A stretch of 64,000 bases of DNA from Macrosoma leucophasiata (GCA_036365455.1 JAWQUS010000009.1:6540001-6604000); one strand, 5' to 3'. Counted from the stretch's first letter, positions 34,801-43,860 are shown. The notes: generated by a model not told the origin, from the sequence alone. Numbers and translations: made by a program.

Positions 34801-36299
34801 TCATCATTCTCTTCATACATGCACGCAGATTCCTAAAACTTTTGACCGCACCATATCAAAGGTTTATAAATGGGTAGTCTAATTAATAACGAAATAGGCA
34901 ATAATTATCTATTTGTTAGTTAGTCAATGAATATACTTTTTAATGTTTCTTGCAAACTTATGAGCAATAGAAAAAGTGGATTACAATGAGGAATAAAACA
35001 TATCATCATATTTAATCGTAATTTTGATCTTTGTACTTCTTTAAGCAATCTTACCTCTGCAAGAGCTCTTAAAATTAATTCGTAAGTTGTAATGTTAGGC
35101 TTCACACCACCCATTTGTTGGACGAAAGAACTAGCTGTCAGTGTCCTGTTATTAGCCACATACACTCTTAGCAGTTCATTGTAGTGGTCTACATCAAATT
35201 TTGTATGAGATCTGTTGAAAAAAAAAACACAAATGATAGCTTCCTGGAGTGTAGACTTTATGGCAAAGAAATACGATACAAACAGATGTACAATTAGTTT
35301 ACTTCATTTTGCCCTACACTTACTTACTATCACAGAAACAAAACATCTTAAGCATCAGAAATAGTAATGCATCTGCAATCAGACTTCAGGTTTATCTTTA
35401 GATGTCTATAAGCTGCAATTCTCACAGTAGATTGCTATTATTATTTTACTGGTGGTAGAGCTCCAGTGACGGAGCTCGCAGGTGTTGGTACCACCGCATA
35501 GTGTTCAGCACTATCGTGTTCCAGTCCGGTGGTAATGTATGTCCCTGTAATTTCTGGCACAGAGGCATAACACCTTAAGTCTCAGGAGTGGTAATGCATC
35601 TGCATTTTGACCTTGGTCTTTGTGTGGGTGTCTATAGGCTGTAGTCATCGCTTAACATCAATGTGAACTGCATGCTTGTTTGCCACTTCCATTACATTAA
35701 AAAAAGCAATGAACTGTGAAAATTATGTATTTACTTGATTGAAAAATAACATTACTTGAGTATATTCCAAATTTCTTCCACGAGAGCCATTCTGGACGAG
35801 GGTGCTTCATCTGGCAAGAGTTCAGTGCAACATTTGATCAATAGCAGACCTTGTTTTTTACTTGTAAAATTAAAATCTTTCACTCTATTAAGAATTCTTA
35901 TCAAATCATTCTTATAAACTCTATTTTTTTGGTGGATGTCGGCGGATAAGCTGGCGATATGTTTTTCTAATAAATGTTCGGATGAAGATTCTTTTTTTAT
36001 TTTTTCTTCCTCCTTCAACTGTGGCTCTTTGGATAATCCACCAGAAAACAATATTTCTGTTGTTCCTGTCACTCCTTTACTGGAGTATTTGACTTTATCC
36101 ACTGTAAGTGACCTGAAAGGGCCAACATACTACTTCATTTACATTATCTTATATAATTTAGAATACATACATGCTCAAAAACAAAACAACCTAACCTAGA
36201 TTGTGTAGCGCACCGACAGGTTAGCGCTAATCGTTTAGAAGCAGGTATCTTTTTCAAGAAAAATTTTGTCGCAGATATATTTATGTGTCGAGCCAACAT
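19889..36299 (-). CDS. LRPPRC: LRPPRC / bicoid stability factor-like mitochondrial PPR protein, 16 exons
   Basis: Exons in order: 36299-36196, 36112-35756, 35211-35055, 34652-34543, 33662-33431, 31390-31184, 30742-30529, 30038-29826, 27740-27520, 26930-26754, 26089-25931, 24815-24601, 24079-23906, 22735-22513, 21206-20984, 20064-19889. Each has AG/GT borders and all phases join, giving about 1,053 residues. Residues 1-40 are Arg/Lys/Ser-rich without acids, a mitochondrial presequence. Tandem 35-residue pentatricopeptide repeats are clear around residues 187-290 (ITTYELILRALAESGDLNQA, then ENVFNSLII..., ADTYTCKARAYAW...). The C-terminal region (VGYKKTLRKFFLDPTFKFHP) and the helical end with LWYRMQENDVTPS suit LRPPRC/Bsf, which with SLIRP stabilises and helps polyadenylate mitochondrial mRNAs. 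The family is usually about 1,400 residues, so either this version is shorter or in-phase exons were missed. Introns are full of repeats. Confidence 0.85.
20265..20345 (-). mobile_element. LINE tail fragment in LRPPRC intron 15
   Basis: The words TGTGTCAGAACCGGAATATC and TGGCGCTCTACTCTCTC match the end of the reverse-transcriptase fragment at 29435-29815 (rc of GATATCCCGGTTCAGAC). No more of the element remains. Confidence 0.45.
20628..20775 (-). repeat. SINE-like family A with fold-back
   Basis: Begins at a poly(T) stretch and GTGGCAAACAAGCATGCAG, the antisense 3' end of family A. Within it, arms 20688-20702 and 20707-20721 form a 15-bp inverted repeat (one mismatch) at the point where ACCACTCCTGAGG is expected. 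Confidence 0.75.
21325..21450 (+). mobile_element. tRNA-like SINE fragment
   Basis: GGTCGGCTGGACTGG..., GCAGGTTCGATTCCTGCC and CGAAGTCAAATTTTG form the 3' two-thirds of a tRNA-like sequence (box B GGTTCGATTCC exact), followed by the CTTTAATTTC and CGCATGTGTCATTGCGAAA body shared with 22308 and 31806. The D-arm half is missing. Confidence 0.6.
21451..22078 (+). mobile_element. MITE family X (TIR AAAGGAGATGTTGC), copy 1
   Basis: Left end GAGATGTTGCAAAAATGTG, interior AACCAACATGGCGAATATGG and CGGCTGTATCGCCGCCATG, right end GAGCTCGCAACATCTCCTTT at 22059-22078. Longer than other copies because of inserted sequence. It lies in LRPPRC intron 14. Other copies: 31663, 32466, 41663, 57331. Confidence 0.75.
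22209..22395. repeat. perfect inverted duplication of a tRNA-like sequence (88-bp arms)
   Basis: Arms 22209-22296 and 22308-22395 are exact reverse complements with an 11-nt spacer. Each contains a tRNA-like sequence: acceptor strands ACTTCAG/CTGAAGT, perfect box A TAGCTCAATTGG, and box B GTTCGAGTC. The T arm GCGAG-TTCGAGT-CTCGC pairs, but the anticodon arm does not fold into a normal 7-nt loop, so it is a SINE head and not a proven tRNA gene. The following AAATTTTTCTTTCCATTTTT is the SINE body. Another copy is at 31806. Confidence 0.9.
22795..23235 (+). mobile_element. 5'-truncated Jockey-like LINE 3' end
   Basis: An open frame from before 22800 to 23123 encodes the reverse-transcriptase C-terminal signature (ASLCVLYR-type start, HSHRLDTW, TVRFSRSFLPRTCKLWNALP). 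The usual 3' UTR CCATCAGGTGGCCCGTCTGC and an A-rich end (CATAAAAAAAAT) follow. It is inserted antisense in LRPPRC intron 13. Confidence 0.8.
24100..24405 (+). repeat. SINE-like family A, near full length
   Basis: From TGGTGATAGAGCTCCAGTGA (hairpin AGCTCC/GGAGCT) through ACTATCGTGTTCCGGTCAGG, GGCACAGAGGCATAACACC, GCATCTGCATTTTGACC and AACTGCATGCTTGTTTGCC to ACATAAAAAA. It starts 20 bp outside LRPPRC exon 13. Confidence 0.8.
24866..25130 (+). mobile_element. LINE-like tail (CTAGCTGACCCGGCCAACTT)
   Basis: Starts CTAGCTGACCCGGCCAACTT and runs through TCAAAACTAAAATTAGCCAA and GGTCTGGCCGTTCTCGAGTG, the order of a widespread lepidopteran RTE-type tail. It lies in LRPPRC intron 11. Confidence 0.5.
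25131..25400 (+). repeat. SINE-like family A, diverged copy
   Basis: TCACTGGTGGTAGAATTCAA to AACTGCATGCTTGATTG in family order, with several small indels. It faces the opposite copy at 25428, so the two form a large inverted pair in LRPPRC intron 11. Confidence 0.65.
25428..25722 (-). repeat. SINE-like family A, full-length
   Basis: Poly(T), GTGGCAAACAAGCATGCAG and so on to GGAGCTCTACCACCAGTAA, complete in antisense. Inverted with respect to the copy at 25131. Confidence 0.8.
27040..27325 (-). mobile_element. 5S-derived SINE, 5'-truncated, LRPPRC intron 9
   Basis: The reverse strand carries the SINE body: TTAAGCCTGTC..., GGTTGGTATCGATAGATAGC, GTGGTGGAGTAAGCTCC and an ATTATT-poor end. The 5S-like head is absent. 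Confidence 0.6.
28614..29379. mobile_element. TIR element with TTA target duplication, inserted in an older repeat
   Basis: Ends CACCCATATTCTAA and TTAGAATATGGGTG are exact inverted repeats, bordered by TTA at 28611-28613 and 29380-29382. Removing it joins CAGCGGAGTC-TTA-GTAATAGG, an uninterrupted older repeat sequence. Inside are two separate hairpins: 28629-28764 (GAGATTCACAGACCGCACTA arms) and 29130-29360 (TAGAGCTTGTCTAAGCTGAA arms of about 100 bp). It lies in LRPPRC intron 8 and has no coding capacity. Confidence 0.8.
29435..29815 (-). mobile_element. LINE reverse-transcriptase C-terminal fragment
   Basis: The minus strand encodes GMLRWFGHIERMSNERMTKQ and GCRGPGRPRLTYHDQI-type peptides followed by EDEAREVCLNRDIWRSTLS, the C-terminal end typical of lepidopteran non-LTR elements. 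It ends in CTCTGCCTACCCCGTTAGGG, ACCTGGCGTGAAGATACATA and a CATA repeat. It sits in sense orientation in LRPPRC intron 8, starting about 10 bp after the exon 8 donor. Confidence 0.8.
30765..30890 (+). mobile_element. 5S-derived SINE 3' part
   Basis: TCCACCAATCCGCATTGGAG through CTCGTGCCCAGCAGTGGGAC to GGGTTGCCATTATTATTAT. It begins about 20 bp outside LRPPRC exon 7 and is directly joined at 30897 to a family A copy on the other strand. Confidence 0.75.
30900..31152 (-). repeat. SINE-like family A
   Basis: ACATCAATGTGAATTGCATG, AAAATGCAGATGGGTTACC, CCGGAACACGATAGTGCTGA, ending GGAGCTCATCCACCAG. Lies in LRPPRC intron 6, about 30 bp from exon 6. Confidence 0.75.
31663..32430 (-). mobile_element. 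MITE family X, copy 2, split by a tRNA-like SINE
   Basis: The segments 31663-31805 (AAGGAGATGTTGTGAGCTCG...) and 32161-32430 (...CATATTCGTCATGTTGGTTT) are the two parts of one family X copy. The sequence between them is a SINE insertion bordered by repeated ACGATTTTATCATT. A second copy starts at 32466. Confidence 0.7.
31806..32147 (-). mobile_element. tRNA-like SINE inserted in MITE family X
   Basis: The tRNA-like part, 31840-31914 on the minus strand, has box A TAGCTCAATTGG and box B GTTCGAGTC, like 22308-22382. Flanks CGATTTTATCATT at 31793-31805 and 32148-32160 are direct repeats consistent with a target duplication. The interior includes AAAGAAAAATGGAAA near the left end and its inverse TTTCCATTTTTCTTT near the right end. 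Confidence 0.65.
32466..32968 (-). mobile_element. MITE family X, copy 3
   Basis: Both ends are present: AAAGGAGATGTTGCGAGCTC at the left and TTGCAACATCTCCTTTA at the right. About 500 bp, same interior as 41663-42138. Tandem to copy 2, in LRPPRC intron 5. Confidence 0.85.
33224..33356 (-). repeat. MITE family X fragment with two fold-backs
   Basis: Matches family X from AAAGCTAAATAAGTG to ACATGGCCGGAGGTCC but is interrupted by inverted repeats: arms 33224-33239/33247-33262 (16 bp) and 33325-33334/33346-33355 (10 bp). It lies about 75 bp from LRPPRC exon 5. Confidence 0.75.
33958..34108 (-). repeat. SINE-like family A, diverged fragment
   Basis: GTAACAAACAAAATTGCAGC, CACATTGATGTTAAATGATG, GAAATGCAGATGTGTTGCC in family order; older than other copies judging by changes. 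In LRPPRC intron 4. Confidence 0.6.
34705..34858 (-). mobile_element. LINE tail fragment in LRPPRC intron 3
   Basis: GCCAGGTCCCTAACAGGGTA, GGCAGAGTGTGGAGCGCC and TCATTCTCTTCATACATGCA match the region 29450-29570 of the better preserved fragment. Confidence 0.65.
35445..35705 (+). repeat. SINE-like family A, near full length
   Basis: TACTGGTGGTAGAGCTCCAG to TTCCATTACATTAAAAAAAG. Ends about 50 bp before LRPPRC exon 2, within intron 2. Confidence 0.8.
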
Positions 36300-36484
36300 A
36301 GTTATATAAATTTACATTAACTAATAGTAAATAAAAATAGTAAAATTGTAAAACTATTCAATTTGAAAATGACAGACATTCGCAGTGATGAGCGTTGCAT
36401 TTAAACATGATAGAAAAATATCCATCATATCGTTGCACAACAATTACACGTTAACAAGGCAAAACAAAACTATTTATTTTCATG

Positions 36485-36999
36485 ATAGACCTGAGTCGAT
36501 CGCGAGCGATAGAATCACTTTGATTGAATCACGATCCAAACACAAGTGATCGGGTCGTGACGTACAAAAAAAGTCGATCATTTGGGTCCTTTGGGTCATT
36601 GGGTACTTTGTTTCTCGTGAACTCTATCACATTAAGCATAAGGTACACTTCAGTTTGTTTACAGTTTTATCGATCAAGCTCCCCTGCACCATGTCATCTA
36701 ATTGTAAAATTTATGCTATATACCTATAAAGTTTAAGAATGAAATAATAGTGATAATTAATTGAAATGTATTAAAATGAAAAATAGCCCGCGACATAATG
36801 TGTGGATCGCGATCTCGAGTCTCGCATCCTTATCAGATGGGTCTCGAATCACGAGAATCATGAGCTACAGTATACGTTTGAGCGAAATCGAGTCGCGACC
36901 CAAATGACCCAAACGATCGAGTCATTTAGACTCGATCACCTTGTCAATGGGTCGCGATCGACCCGAATCCCGACGAAGGAGTGATCGACTCAGGTCTAT
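36485..36999. mobile_element. non-autonomous TIR element, 511-515 bp
   Basis: ATAGACCTGAGTCGATC at the left and GATCGACTCAGGTCTAT at the right are inverted repeats. The interior is rich in CGATC-type motifs that pair across the centre. It lies about 185 bp upstream of the LRPPRC start codon, so it may border or form part of its promoter region. Confidence 0.75.
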
Positions 37000-37359
37000 T
37001 TCATGACAACATGTTTCCCCATGACCGCTTTTAGATACAACACAAAACCAAGTTATGGTTTTGTCAACGTTTTACAACACGCAACCTGTAACTGCAATAT
37101 ACTTAGCAGGTTGTAAAAATGAATAGGGTGGATAAAATGTTAACATGAGTGCGACTAGGAAAACGATACGTTTATAAAAACTATCTACTAAATGACAATC
37201 TACTATTTAAACAACGTACAACAGGATTAAATGAACAACCCATAACTAGTTTGTCCAGTATCGATTTTAGGCATTAAGGCATTATTTTATACCAACATTA
37301 ACGAGAATTAAGTTAATTATGGTCACCCATTTGGTGCACAGTCAATACGAATGAAAAGG

Positions 37360-37445
37360 CACGAGATGCACGAGAGGTTTGTCAGAACCGGATTATCTAC
37401 ACTCTCTGCCTACCCCGTTAGGGACCTGACGTGAAGATACATATA
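37360..37445 (+). mobile_element. LINE tail fragment
   Basis: GAGGTTTGTCAGAACCGGAT, CTCTCTGCCTACCCCGTTAG and GGACCTGACGTGAAGATACA are the sense-strand end of the element type seen at 29435. Confidence 0.65.
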
Positions 37446-37523
37446 TACATTATGAATAAAACTCGATTTCCTAGTCGGGGTGTTGGAGAGTGTAAATTAT
37501 TCCCGTTACATTTCGTACATCTA

Positions 37524-39304
37524 GGGGCCATCCATAAATTACGTCACACGAATTTCGGTACTTTTGGACCCCTCCCCCCGTCCTTGTCACAGGTTGTCAC
37601 ATTTTTATAAGCCCCCCTCCTGATGTGACGTCACATATTTTTAAAATTTATTCATGTACTCAAAAATAATCGAGAGAAAACAGCTTTTTCCATTTTTTGC
37701 TTATTTTTATTAAATAATCTTATAAAATCAACATAAATTCCAATATTTCAGATAACTGAAAAAACAACGACTAGTTAAAAAACAATAAACGACTAATAGG
37801 TATTAACTTCGTCTTGTATTACTTGTTTTTTTTTGTCAGCATAGGCTACACTATAGGCGTCAAATAATCTACGGTAGAGAATACCTAAATCTATCTTAAT
37901 AAACTCGTAAAATAAACTCGTAAAATAAACTCGTTCACGTACGTACTCTACCACTTGAAAAGGGTATCAGACTTTAAAACTGCTCTGTCGGCATACTATG
38001 CCTATGCTCATTCTAGATTTACATACGGTATTATACTTTGGGGAAATTCCACAGATATGCATGAAATTTTTATCCTGCAAAAAAAATGTATTAGAATCCT
38101 TAGTAAAATAAATCAAATGGAGTCATGTAAACGTTATTTCATAAAATATGGCATACTTACCTTACCCTCGTTATACATTTTCGAATGCTGTAAATTCGCA
38201 CGACTACACCAAAATCTGTATTCACTAAATAATAATATAATAAAGCGAAACAATCGTAACTTACACAAACTTAAAACTCAATTTTCAAAATTACAGTTTG
38301 TCACATCTGGGCCCCATGACATGGTGATTAAAATTTACAATAAAATTCCAAATAGTATTAAAAATATAGACACAGGAAAAGTTTTCACCTCTCAGCTAAA
38401 ACTTTTTCTTATAAATAAAGCTTATTATGACATACAGGATTTTTTTAATGATAATAAATAATAATAAAATATATGTATTAAAATGTTATTTTAACTTTAT
38501 GCAATGTGATAAAATAAATGCAGTAGGAGAGTCAATATTATACTTATATTTAAATGTTAATAAATATTCAAAAAACTTTAGGTAGAACTTAATGTAATTA
38601 AAGTTCTAAGTTTTGTAAAATGAAAGCATACTAATATAATTTGTAAAGTATCTATATTTAATTATGTAATAAAAAAGCATTCTTTGACCTCTTTGTACAA
38701 ATAGCAATGCCCTGACGGGGTGTCACAATATTATATTTAAGATCTCAATATACTCTGATGAATGTGCTGTACTATTGTGAAAAAGCTATTAAATAAATAA
38801 ATAAATAAATAAATCTTTTTATTCATTTTAAAATAATTTAATGATAAATTAAAAATATTAAAATAAGTAAACTGAGATAACTTTGACTGTCACTCGGCAA
38901 AAGACAATGGTCAAGTAAACAATAGGAACGTATTGAAGTCACTGCGCCGGCGCATGTGGCAGTACTTGTCGCAGGTCTCGCTAACAACCGACGCGCGGAA
39001 CGGTAGAAAAGCGAGCGAGCACTCGCAGACGACTTAAACCTATTTAAACCCTTACCATTCAAAATTCTTGTGAAGTTGAGTCTCACTCGAATCAATAAAT
39101 ATAGTGAATTATTGATAAATATAGATCAAGTTCGTAGATTTTTAGAGTTTTTTATTCACATCTAGATTTCACGTTTCAGTATTTTAAATTTTAACATGTG
39201 ACGTCACAAAACTTTCGACCCCTCCTGCCCCTTGTCACACATTGTCACATTTCAGTGATACCCTCCCTCCCCATTTACGTGTGACGTAATTTATGGATGG
39301 CCCC
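37524..39304. mobile_element. long-TIR DNA element (GGGGCCATCCATAAATTACG) with nested LINE
   Basis: GGGGCCATCCATAAATTACG followed by TCACAC at the left has its inverse, GTGTGACGTAATTTATGGATGG, at 39279-39300. Similarity continues inward through CCCCTCC...TTGTCACA and TGACGTCACA, so the TIRs are about 100 bp. The interior has been invaded by a LINE (37920-38815). No transposase frame is visible. A fragment of a related family is at 60618. Confidence 0.8.
37920..38815 (+). mobile_element. 5'-truncated CR1/Jockey-type LINE with (AAAT)n tail
   Basis: An open frame to 38461 encodes 168 residues of a reverse-transcriptase C-terminal region: SAYYAYAHSRFTYGIILWGN, FILQKKCIRILSKIN, then ILTLPSLYIFE and a basic tail. 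A 350-bp AT-rich 3' UTR ends in TAAATAAATAAATAAATAAAT at 38790-38813. The palm catalytic motif is missing because of truncation. It is nested inside the TIR element. Confidence 0.85.
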
Positions 39305-39354
39305 CTATTGCGTAAACGATTTTATTAACCAGATTTTTTATGCAATGAATAGAA

Positions 39355-39718
39355 GCGCGCATGGCCCGGCGGCTGGTGTAGATCATAAGCGATCTACTCG
39401 GTTAAGCACTATGGGCGCGGTCGGGTAGTGAGATGGGTGACCGCTAGTGGCAAATTAAAATGCGCGTTTCCGTGCTTCGGAGGGCACGTTAAGCCGTCGG
39501 TCCCGGTTGCTATCGATAGATAGCAGTCGTTAAACCTTCTCGGAGGCCTTATGGGCAGTTTGAAAACATCCGACAGCGGGTTGGCCACTAACCCCCAACA
39601 CCTCCACCAATCCGCATTGGAGCAGCGTGGTGGAGTAAGCTCCAGGCCTCCCCCCAAAAAGGGGAGAGACTCGTGCACAGCAGTGGGACGTATAATGGGT
39701 TGCCATTATTATTATTAT
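39355..39718 (+). mobile_element. 5S rRNA-derived SINE, full-length copy
   Basis: Near the 5' end, 39400-39444 reads CGGTTAAGCACTATGGGCGC then GGTCGGGTAGTGAGATGGGTGACCGC. The parts GTTAAGCA, GGGCGCGGT and GATGGGTGACCGC match, in order and spacing, the A-box, intermediate element and C-box of the internal 5S rRNA gene promoter. The body (GCTATCGATAGATAGC, GTGGTGGAGTAAGCTCC) and a TTGCCATTATTATTATTG tail follow. Related copies: 14283, 27040, 30765. Confidence 0.85.
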
Positions 39719-40399
39719 TGTGGAACTCTAAAAAGATTGTTTCTTAACCATTGATACCATTGACAGATAAAACATAAGAAAACAAAGTTTTGTTTTCATA
39801 ATTCTCGAAAATGCATAATCCATAACATGTTCGAACACGTTACCAACATATTCGGTATCTGATTCCTGAAGTGAATAAGCCCGATACTTTAACGCGTGTG
39901 AGTAGGAGAACTAAACAATAATTAAACACTTCAAATTCCAACTGATTTTGGTGTGGCTATTTTAAACCTAACGTTTGAAAATAAATAGTTTTCAAAACGT
40001 AGTTTGTCAACGATTACTGGTTTTGTTGCGTTATTTGGAAAAACCGTATTGTCACACCGCTTCTACTCTAAAAATGTATATTTTTTTTTACTGTGTTTTT
40101 TTTATTAATGGGTCTGGTTAGCAATCGTCTTGGCGGTACTTGTAAAGTTTTTGAAGACATCATACCCAGTATGGTTGTTGTCTTCTTTTTTGTCTTAATT
40201 CATTAATATACAGTCTGTTCCTGAGTTCACAATTAATATATAATAATATCACTAGCAGACATATTAGCAGGTGCAGTAAATCAGGCACTAGTGCAGCTAT
40301 TCGATTTTCTGTTATGTTGGTAGCAAGCAATGGAGCTAACTTCAATGCAGTAGCAATCGGAGATTTTCAAACACGTGGCGCTAGTGTTCCGACGTCCTG

Positions 40400-40700
40400 T
40401 CTTGTCTAGTAGTGTGATTGTGATTTGTGTCAACCGCGGATGTGGAATGGAATGTTTTTGTGTTGTGTGTGAATAGTGTTTTAGAAATTGTAATATTACG
40501 TTGTTATGTGGTGAGTTTTGCATTTTCTTGTTATTAGTGGTTTCAAGTAGTTTTACAAACCGATTTGCGGAGACTTCTCAAAGGTTTAAAAAGCTGCTGT
40601 TTTTTTGAATACTCGTCGGCAGTTCACTTGGCCGTTATTTGACCGCCATGCCCAAGCTTGCTGACTATGCGGCTCCACCTTTGATGAAGGTTGACATTTC
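40400..40700 (+). other. possible 5' exon of an unidentified gene
   Basis: A GT-rich stretch ends in ATGTG|GTGAGT (donor-like at 40511), and 140 bp on an ATG in a good context (gaccgccATG, 40642) opens a 22-codon frame. The sequence is less AT-rich than its flanks and free of recognised repeats. There is no protein match or acceptor evidence. Confidence 0.2.
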
Positions 40701-41111
40701 GTTGGCTAAATTTTAGTTATCACTTTATTGTCTTATACTTTTTACTTTGATTTCGTGTTGTAAGTCGAATTTATGAGTCAATGAGATTATATACCTTCTT
40801 CGGCACTTGTTTAGAAGTAGGTATCGTTGCCGCCTTTGGGCCGATGAATCACGATAATTATATGTTTTTACGTGATTGTAATTGTTCATTCAAGTGTGGC
40901 TGATTAAAGTAACACTGCCATGGTTTTGTAAAAGAAGTTTATCAGTGAGAAACTTTCTTATCATGATTATTCATCACATTACTGTAGGTAACGAATAATT
41001 ACTTGAGTTAAAAGATTCAAATCCATAATTTAACAAGTAACATAATTTAAATTGATGATTTGTTTTGATCTAACTAATTGGTCTCTGATTATGTTAATAT
41101 TTTATCTAATA

Positions 41112-41345
41112 CTAGCGGCCCGTCCCGGCTTCGCGCGGTTTCAATGCTACCTACCCTCTCCCATTCACCTTAGCGTGATGTTATATAGCCTAAAACCTTC
41201 CTCGATAAATGAGCTATCGAATACTGAAAGAGTTGTTCCTGAGATTAGCGTGTTCAAACAAACAAACTCTTCTATAGATATTCGATTTTCTATGTAAGAA
41301 CTTAGTTTGCTGTCTTGCCCATACAGTCCTCCCCTAAAACATTGC
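41112..41345 (+). mobile_element. LINE-like tail fragment
   Basis: CTAGCGGCCCGTCCCGGCTT, CGCGCGGTTTC, ATAGCCTAAAACCTTCCTCG, and AGAGTTGTTCCTGAGATTAG appear in the usual order for this class of lepidopteran repeat tail. Confidence 0.5.
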
Positions 41346-41662
41346 ACATCGATTTTTGGAAAAAAAATCAGCTAATTTTGTCTTTGTACAGCATTATCTC
41401 TTTCGCACACTGTCAAAATTTGATCAAAATAGTCGACAAACGTATTTTGATCATCATCAAATTTTGACCGATACCACACTACCAGTCAATGAAAAAAAAA
41501 CAAAATTCAAATCATTTAAGTATTTCAAATTGATCTACAAGGACACTTTTGCATTGAAGGGTTACAAGCTACCTACCTAAAGTGAATGTGTTATAATAAA
41601 AATCCAATAGGTATTAATGTATACCAATTTAATAATAAAATTTAACCAATATGTTAATTATC

Positions 41663-42138
41663 AAAGGAGATGTTGCAAGAATGTATGAACCTCCGGCCAT
41701 GTAATGTACACAATATCATTAAACAGGCATAATCAATATAAAAACGTTTTTTACTGCATATTTTCACTTTTTTAGCTTTGTTTGCAGTTACAAAACATTA
41801 TTTGCAGTTAGAATTGCTACTCGAAACCAACATGGCGAATATGGCGGGCAATGTCATTTTGACATTTTCATTTTTTGAATTGTTTTTTGATTATAATACT
41901 TGCAGAAAAAAAGTGAAATTTTCTAAATACTATCGAAATGGATTGATCCCAAGCGTCGGCTGTATCGCCGCCATGTTGAACATAGTTGAAAATGATAAAA
42001 TCGTTTGAATTTAATGTGGTTGTAACTCTAAAATATATTCGTGAATAAATTAATTGTATTTTTTTCGGATTCTTCTTTAATTTACCCATTTTTTGAGGAC
42101 GTGTACGAACCAGAGCCGAGCTCGCAACATCTCCTTTT
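41663..42138 (+). mobile_element. MITE family X, copy 4 (best reference copy)
   Basis: Complete 476 bp: AAAGGAGATGTTGCAAG at the left and CTCGCAACATCTCCTTT at the right form the TIRs; further inward GAACCTCCGGCC and GAACCAGAGCCG begin differently. No coding capacity. Use this copy as the family definition. Confidence 0.85.
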
Positions 42139-42299
42139 TCAATTCCTTCATAGTAAAAAAAGAAGAATCTGTTTTTCTGGACTAAGTACTTATGTAGATG
42201 ACGTGCTACAACAGAGATTACTCTCTTCGAAGTCGATACTAACCGATCCATACTTTCCTAAACTCCATGTGCAATATTTTTTGCTGGGTACTGTGCCAT

Positions 42300-43165
42300 G
42301 ACGTCTTATTGCCATTTAATTGGGAAACAAAAAAAAAATTTTTTTTCTTTAATGACAGTTTATGTGACAGAAACAGATAAAACTATAGTAACCAAGTTTA
42401 GGTTTTGGTTTTGGCGGGAACCTTGAAAGAGGCGTATGGTGCTCTTATTTTATTTAATTTTCTTGGTGTATTTTTAAGTTATATTGAATAAAGTTGGTGG
42501 CATTTTCTTTGATATAAGTTTATTACAGTGCCCGTGTATAGTGAAATAGAATAACAGTGCGAAAACACGACCTTTCAGGTTGCCTCCAAAACTTCATTGT
42601 AAATGTTTTGGTAAAGTAGCCATCGCTTTACTCGAATAACTTGAGTGTAACTCACTTGACTGACATATACTTGATAACTTATATACTTAATACTTACATA
42701 TTATACTTGATGACTATATTAAACTAACTTGTACGCTGCTTAAATAAATACGAAATATCGTTTTACTTGACACTGGCAATATGCGTATAATAGCGAAGCC
42801 ATAAAAACAAAAAAAAAAAAAGTTTAGGTTTTTACCCTCTGGCTCCGTTTTTCTAATCAAATTAGAAGAGCGGAGCCCTTGGGTCTGTTGTAGTTATTTT
42901 TTCTTACAATATCACACAAAAACAAGTTATACTGAAGAAATGTCTGGTTGGTCATGTAGGGTTATTTGTATGACGGAAATTATATTTATTTGGTTCTCAT
43001 ATTTTATGTATGTATAAAAATCTGCAAGATTTAATGACACATACTAAGTTAATTTTTAAATATACAAGAGTTAATAAGAGAGCAATTAATTAAATAAATA
43101 AAATAAAATTAAAAAGCCTTTTATTCCTTAAATGGTAATGTACATAATAAGTTATTAATTTAGTT
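42300..43165. other. no gene seen
   Basis: AT-rich. One hairpin at 42844-42880 (GGCTCCG / CGGAGCC with TCTAAT / ATTAGA inside) is the only structure noticed. Confidence 0.35.
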
Positions 43166-43169
43166 AAAT

Positions 43170-43860
43170 TAAGGACCCCTTTCGAGTATAGGCCTCCTCC
43201 AGTGTCTTCCAGTTGTCTCTATCCCTTGCATGCCTGACCCAATTTGAGCCAGCAATGGCACTAATGTCATCAGCCAATCGTGACCTCGGTCGGCCTGTTC
43301 TTTCCCTGTGGCCCCTGCCACTTTAGTACTCTGTTGGACCATCTCTTATCAACTGTTCGGGCTATGTGGCCCTCCCATCGCCATTTTTGTTTGTTTTAAA
43401 ACAAATGCTAAAGCATCTGTGACTTTAGTTTGTGACCTTATGTAGTTGCTGCGAATTCTATCATTTTTCCTTACCTAAAGTCCAATTTAACTTTTCCTTT
43501 AGCATTTCTTTGAGACTCCAGATTTTTTCCCAGCTTATGGCTATTCTTCGATCAATTTCTTCCTTGTTATTGTTAAGACTGAATGACACACGTTTGCCCA
43601 GGTAAATGTAATGGTCCACATACTCAATCTCCTGATTGTCTATGATGACTTTGTGTTTTGTGCTATTAGTCATAATTTTGGTTTTTTGGTTAGTTCATTT
43701 CTAGACCTACTTTGCGACTTACTTCATTTAAACTATTCAGCATGATCTTTATGTTTGTGATGTTTTCAGAGAAGAGCACTATGTGGTCTGCGAATCTTAG
43801 GTGACTTAGGTGTTTGTTGTATATTTTTATTCTAGTTTCATGAAGATATTAATGATTTAA
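43170..43860 (-). mobile_element. degenerate LINE reverse-transcriptase fragment
   Basis: The minus strand reads HLRFADHIVLFSEN (43770-43803), then IIDNQEIEYVDHYIYLG, EEIDRRIAISWEKIWSLKE, and a C-terminal WRWEGHIARTVDKRW and LADDISAIAGSNWVRHARDR. Several frame changes and stops occur. The catalytic F-A-D-D is F-A-D-H at 43783-43794, so the enzyme would be dead even without the frame breaks. Confidence 0.85.

Noticed and set aside
36802..36984. 60-codon open frame near the LRPPRC promoter
   Set aside because: Lies wholly inside the 36485-36999 TIR element and consists of its CGATC-rich repeats.
38838..39095. 85-codon minus-strand open frame
   Set aside because: Inside the long-TIR element, low-complexity Arg/Ser/Ala sequence, no domain.
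40642..40710. Coding first exon starting at a good Kozak ATG
   Set aside because: Only 22 codons, no strong donor in frame (AAG|GTTGAC is weak) and no downstream partner; kept only as a low-confidence note.
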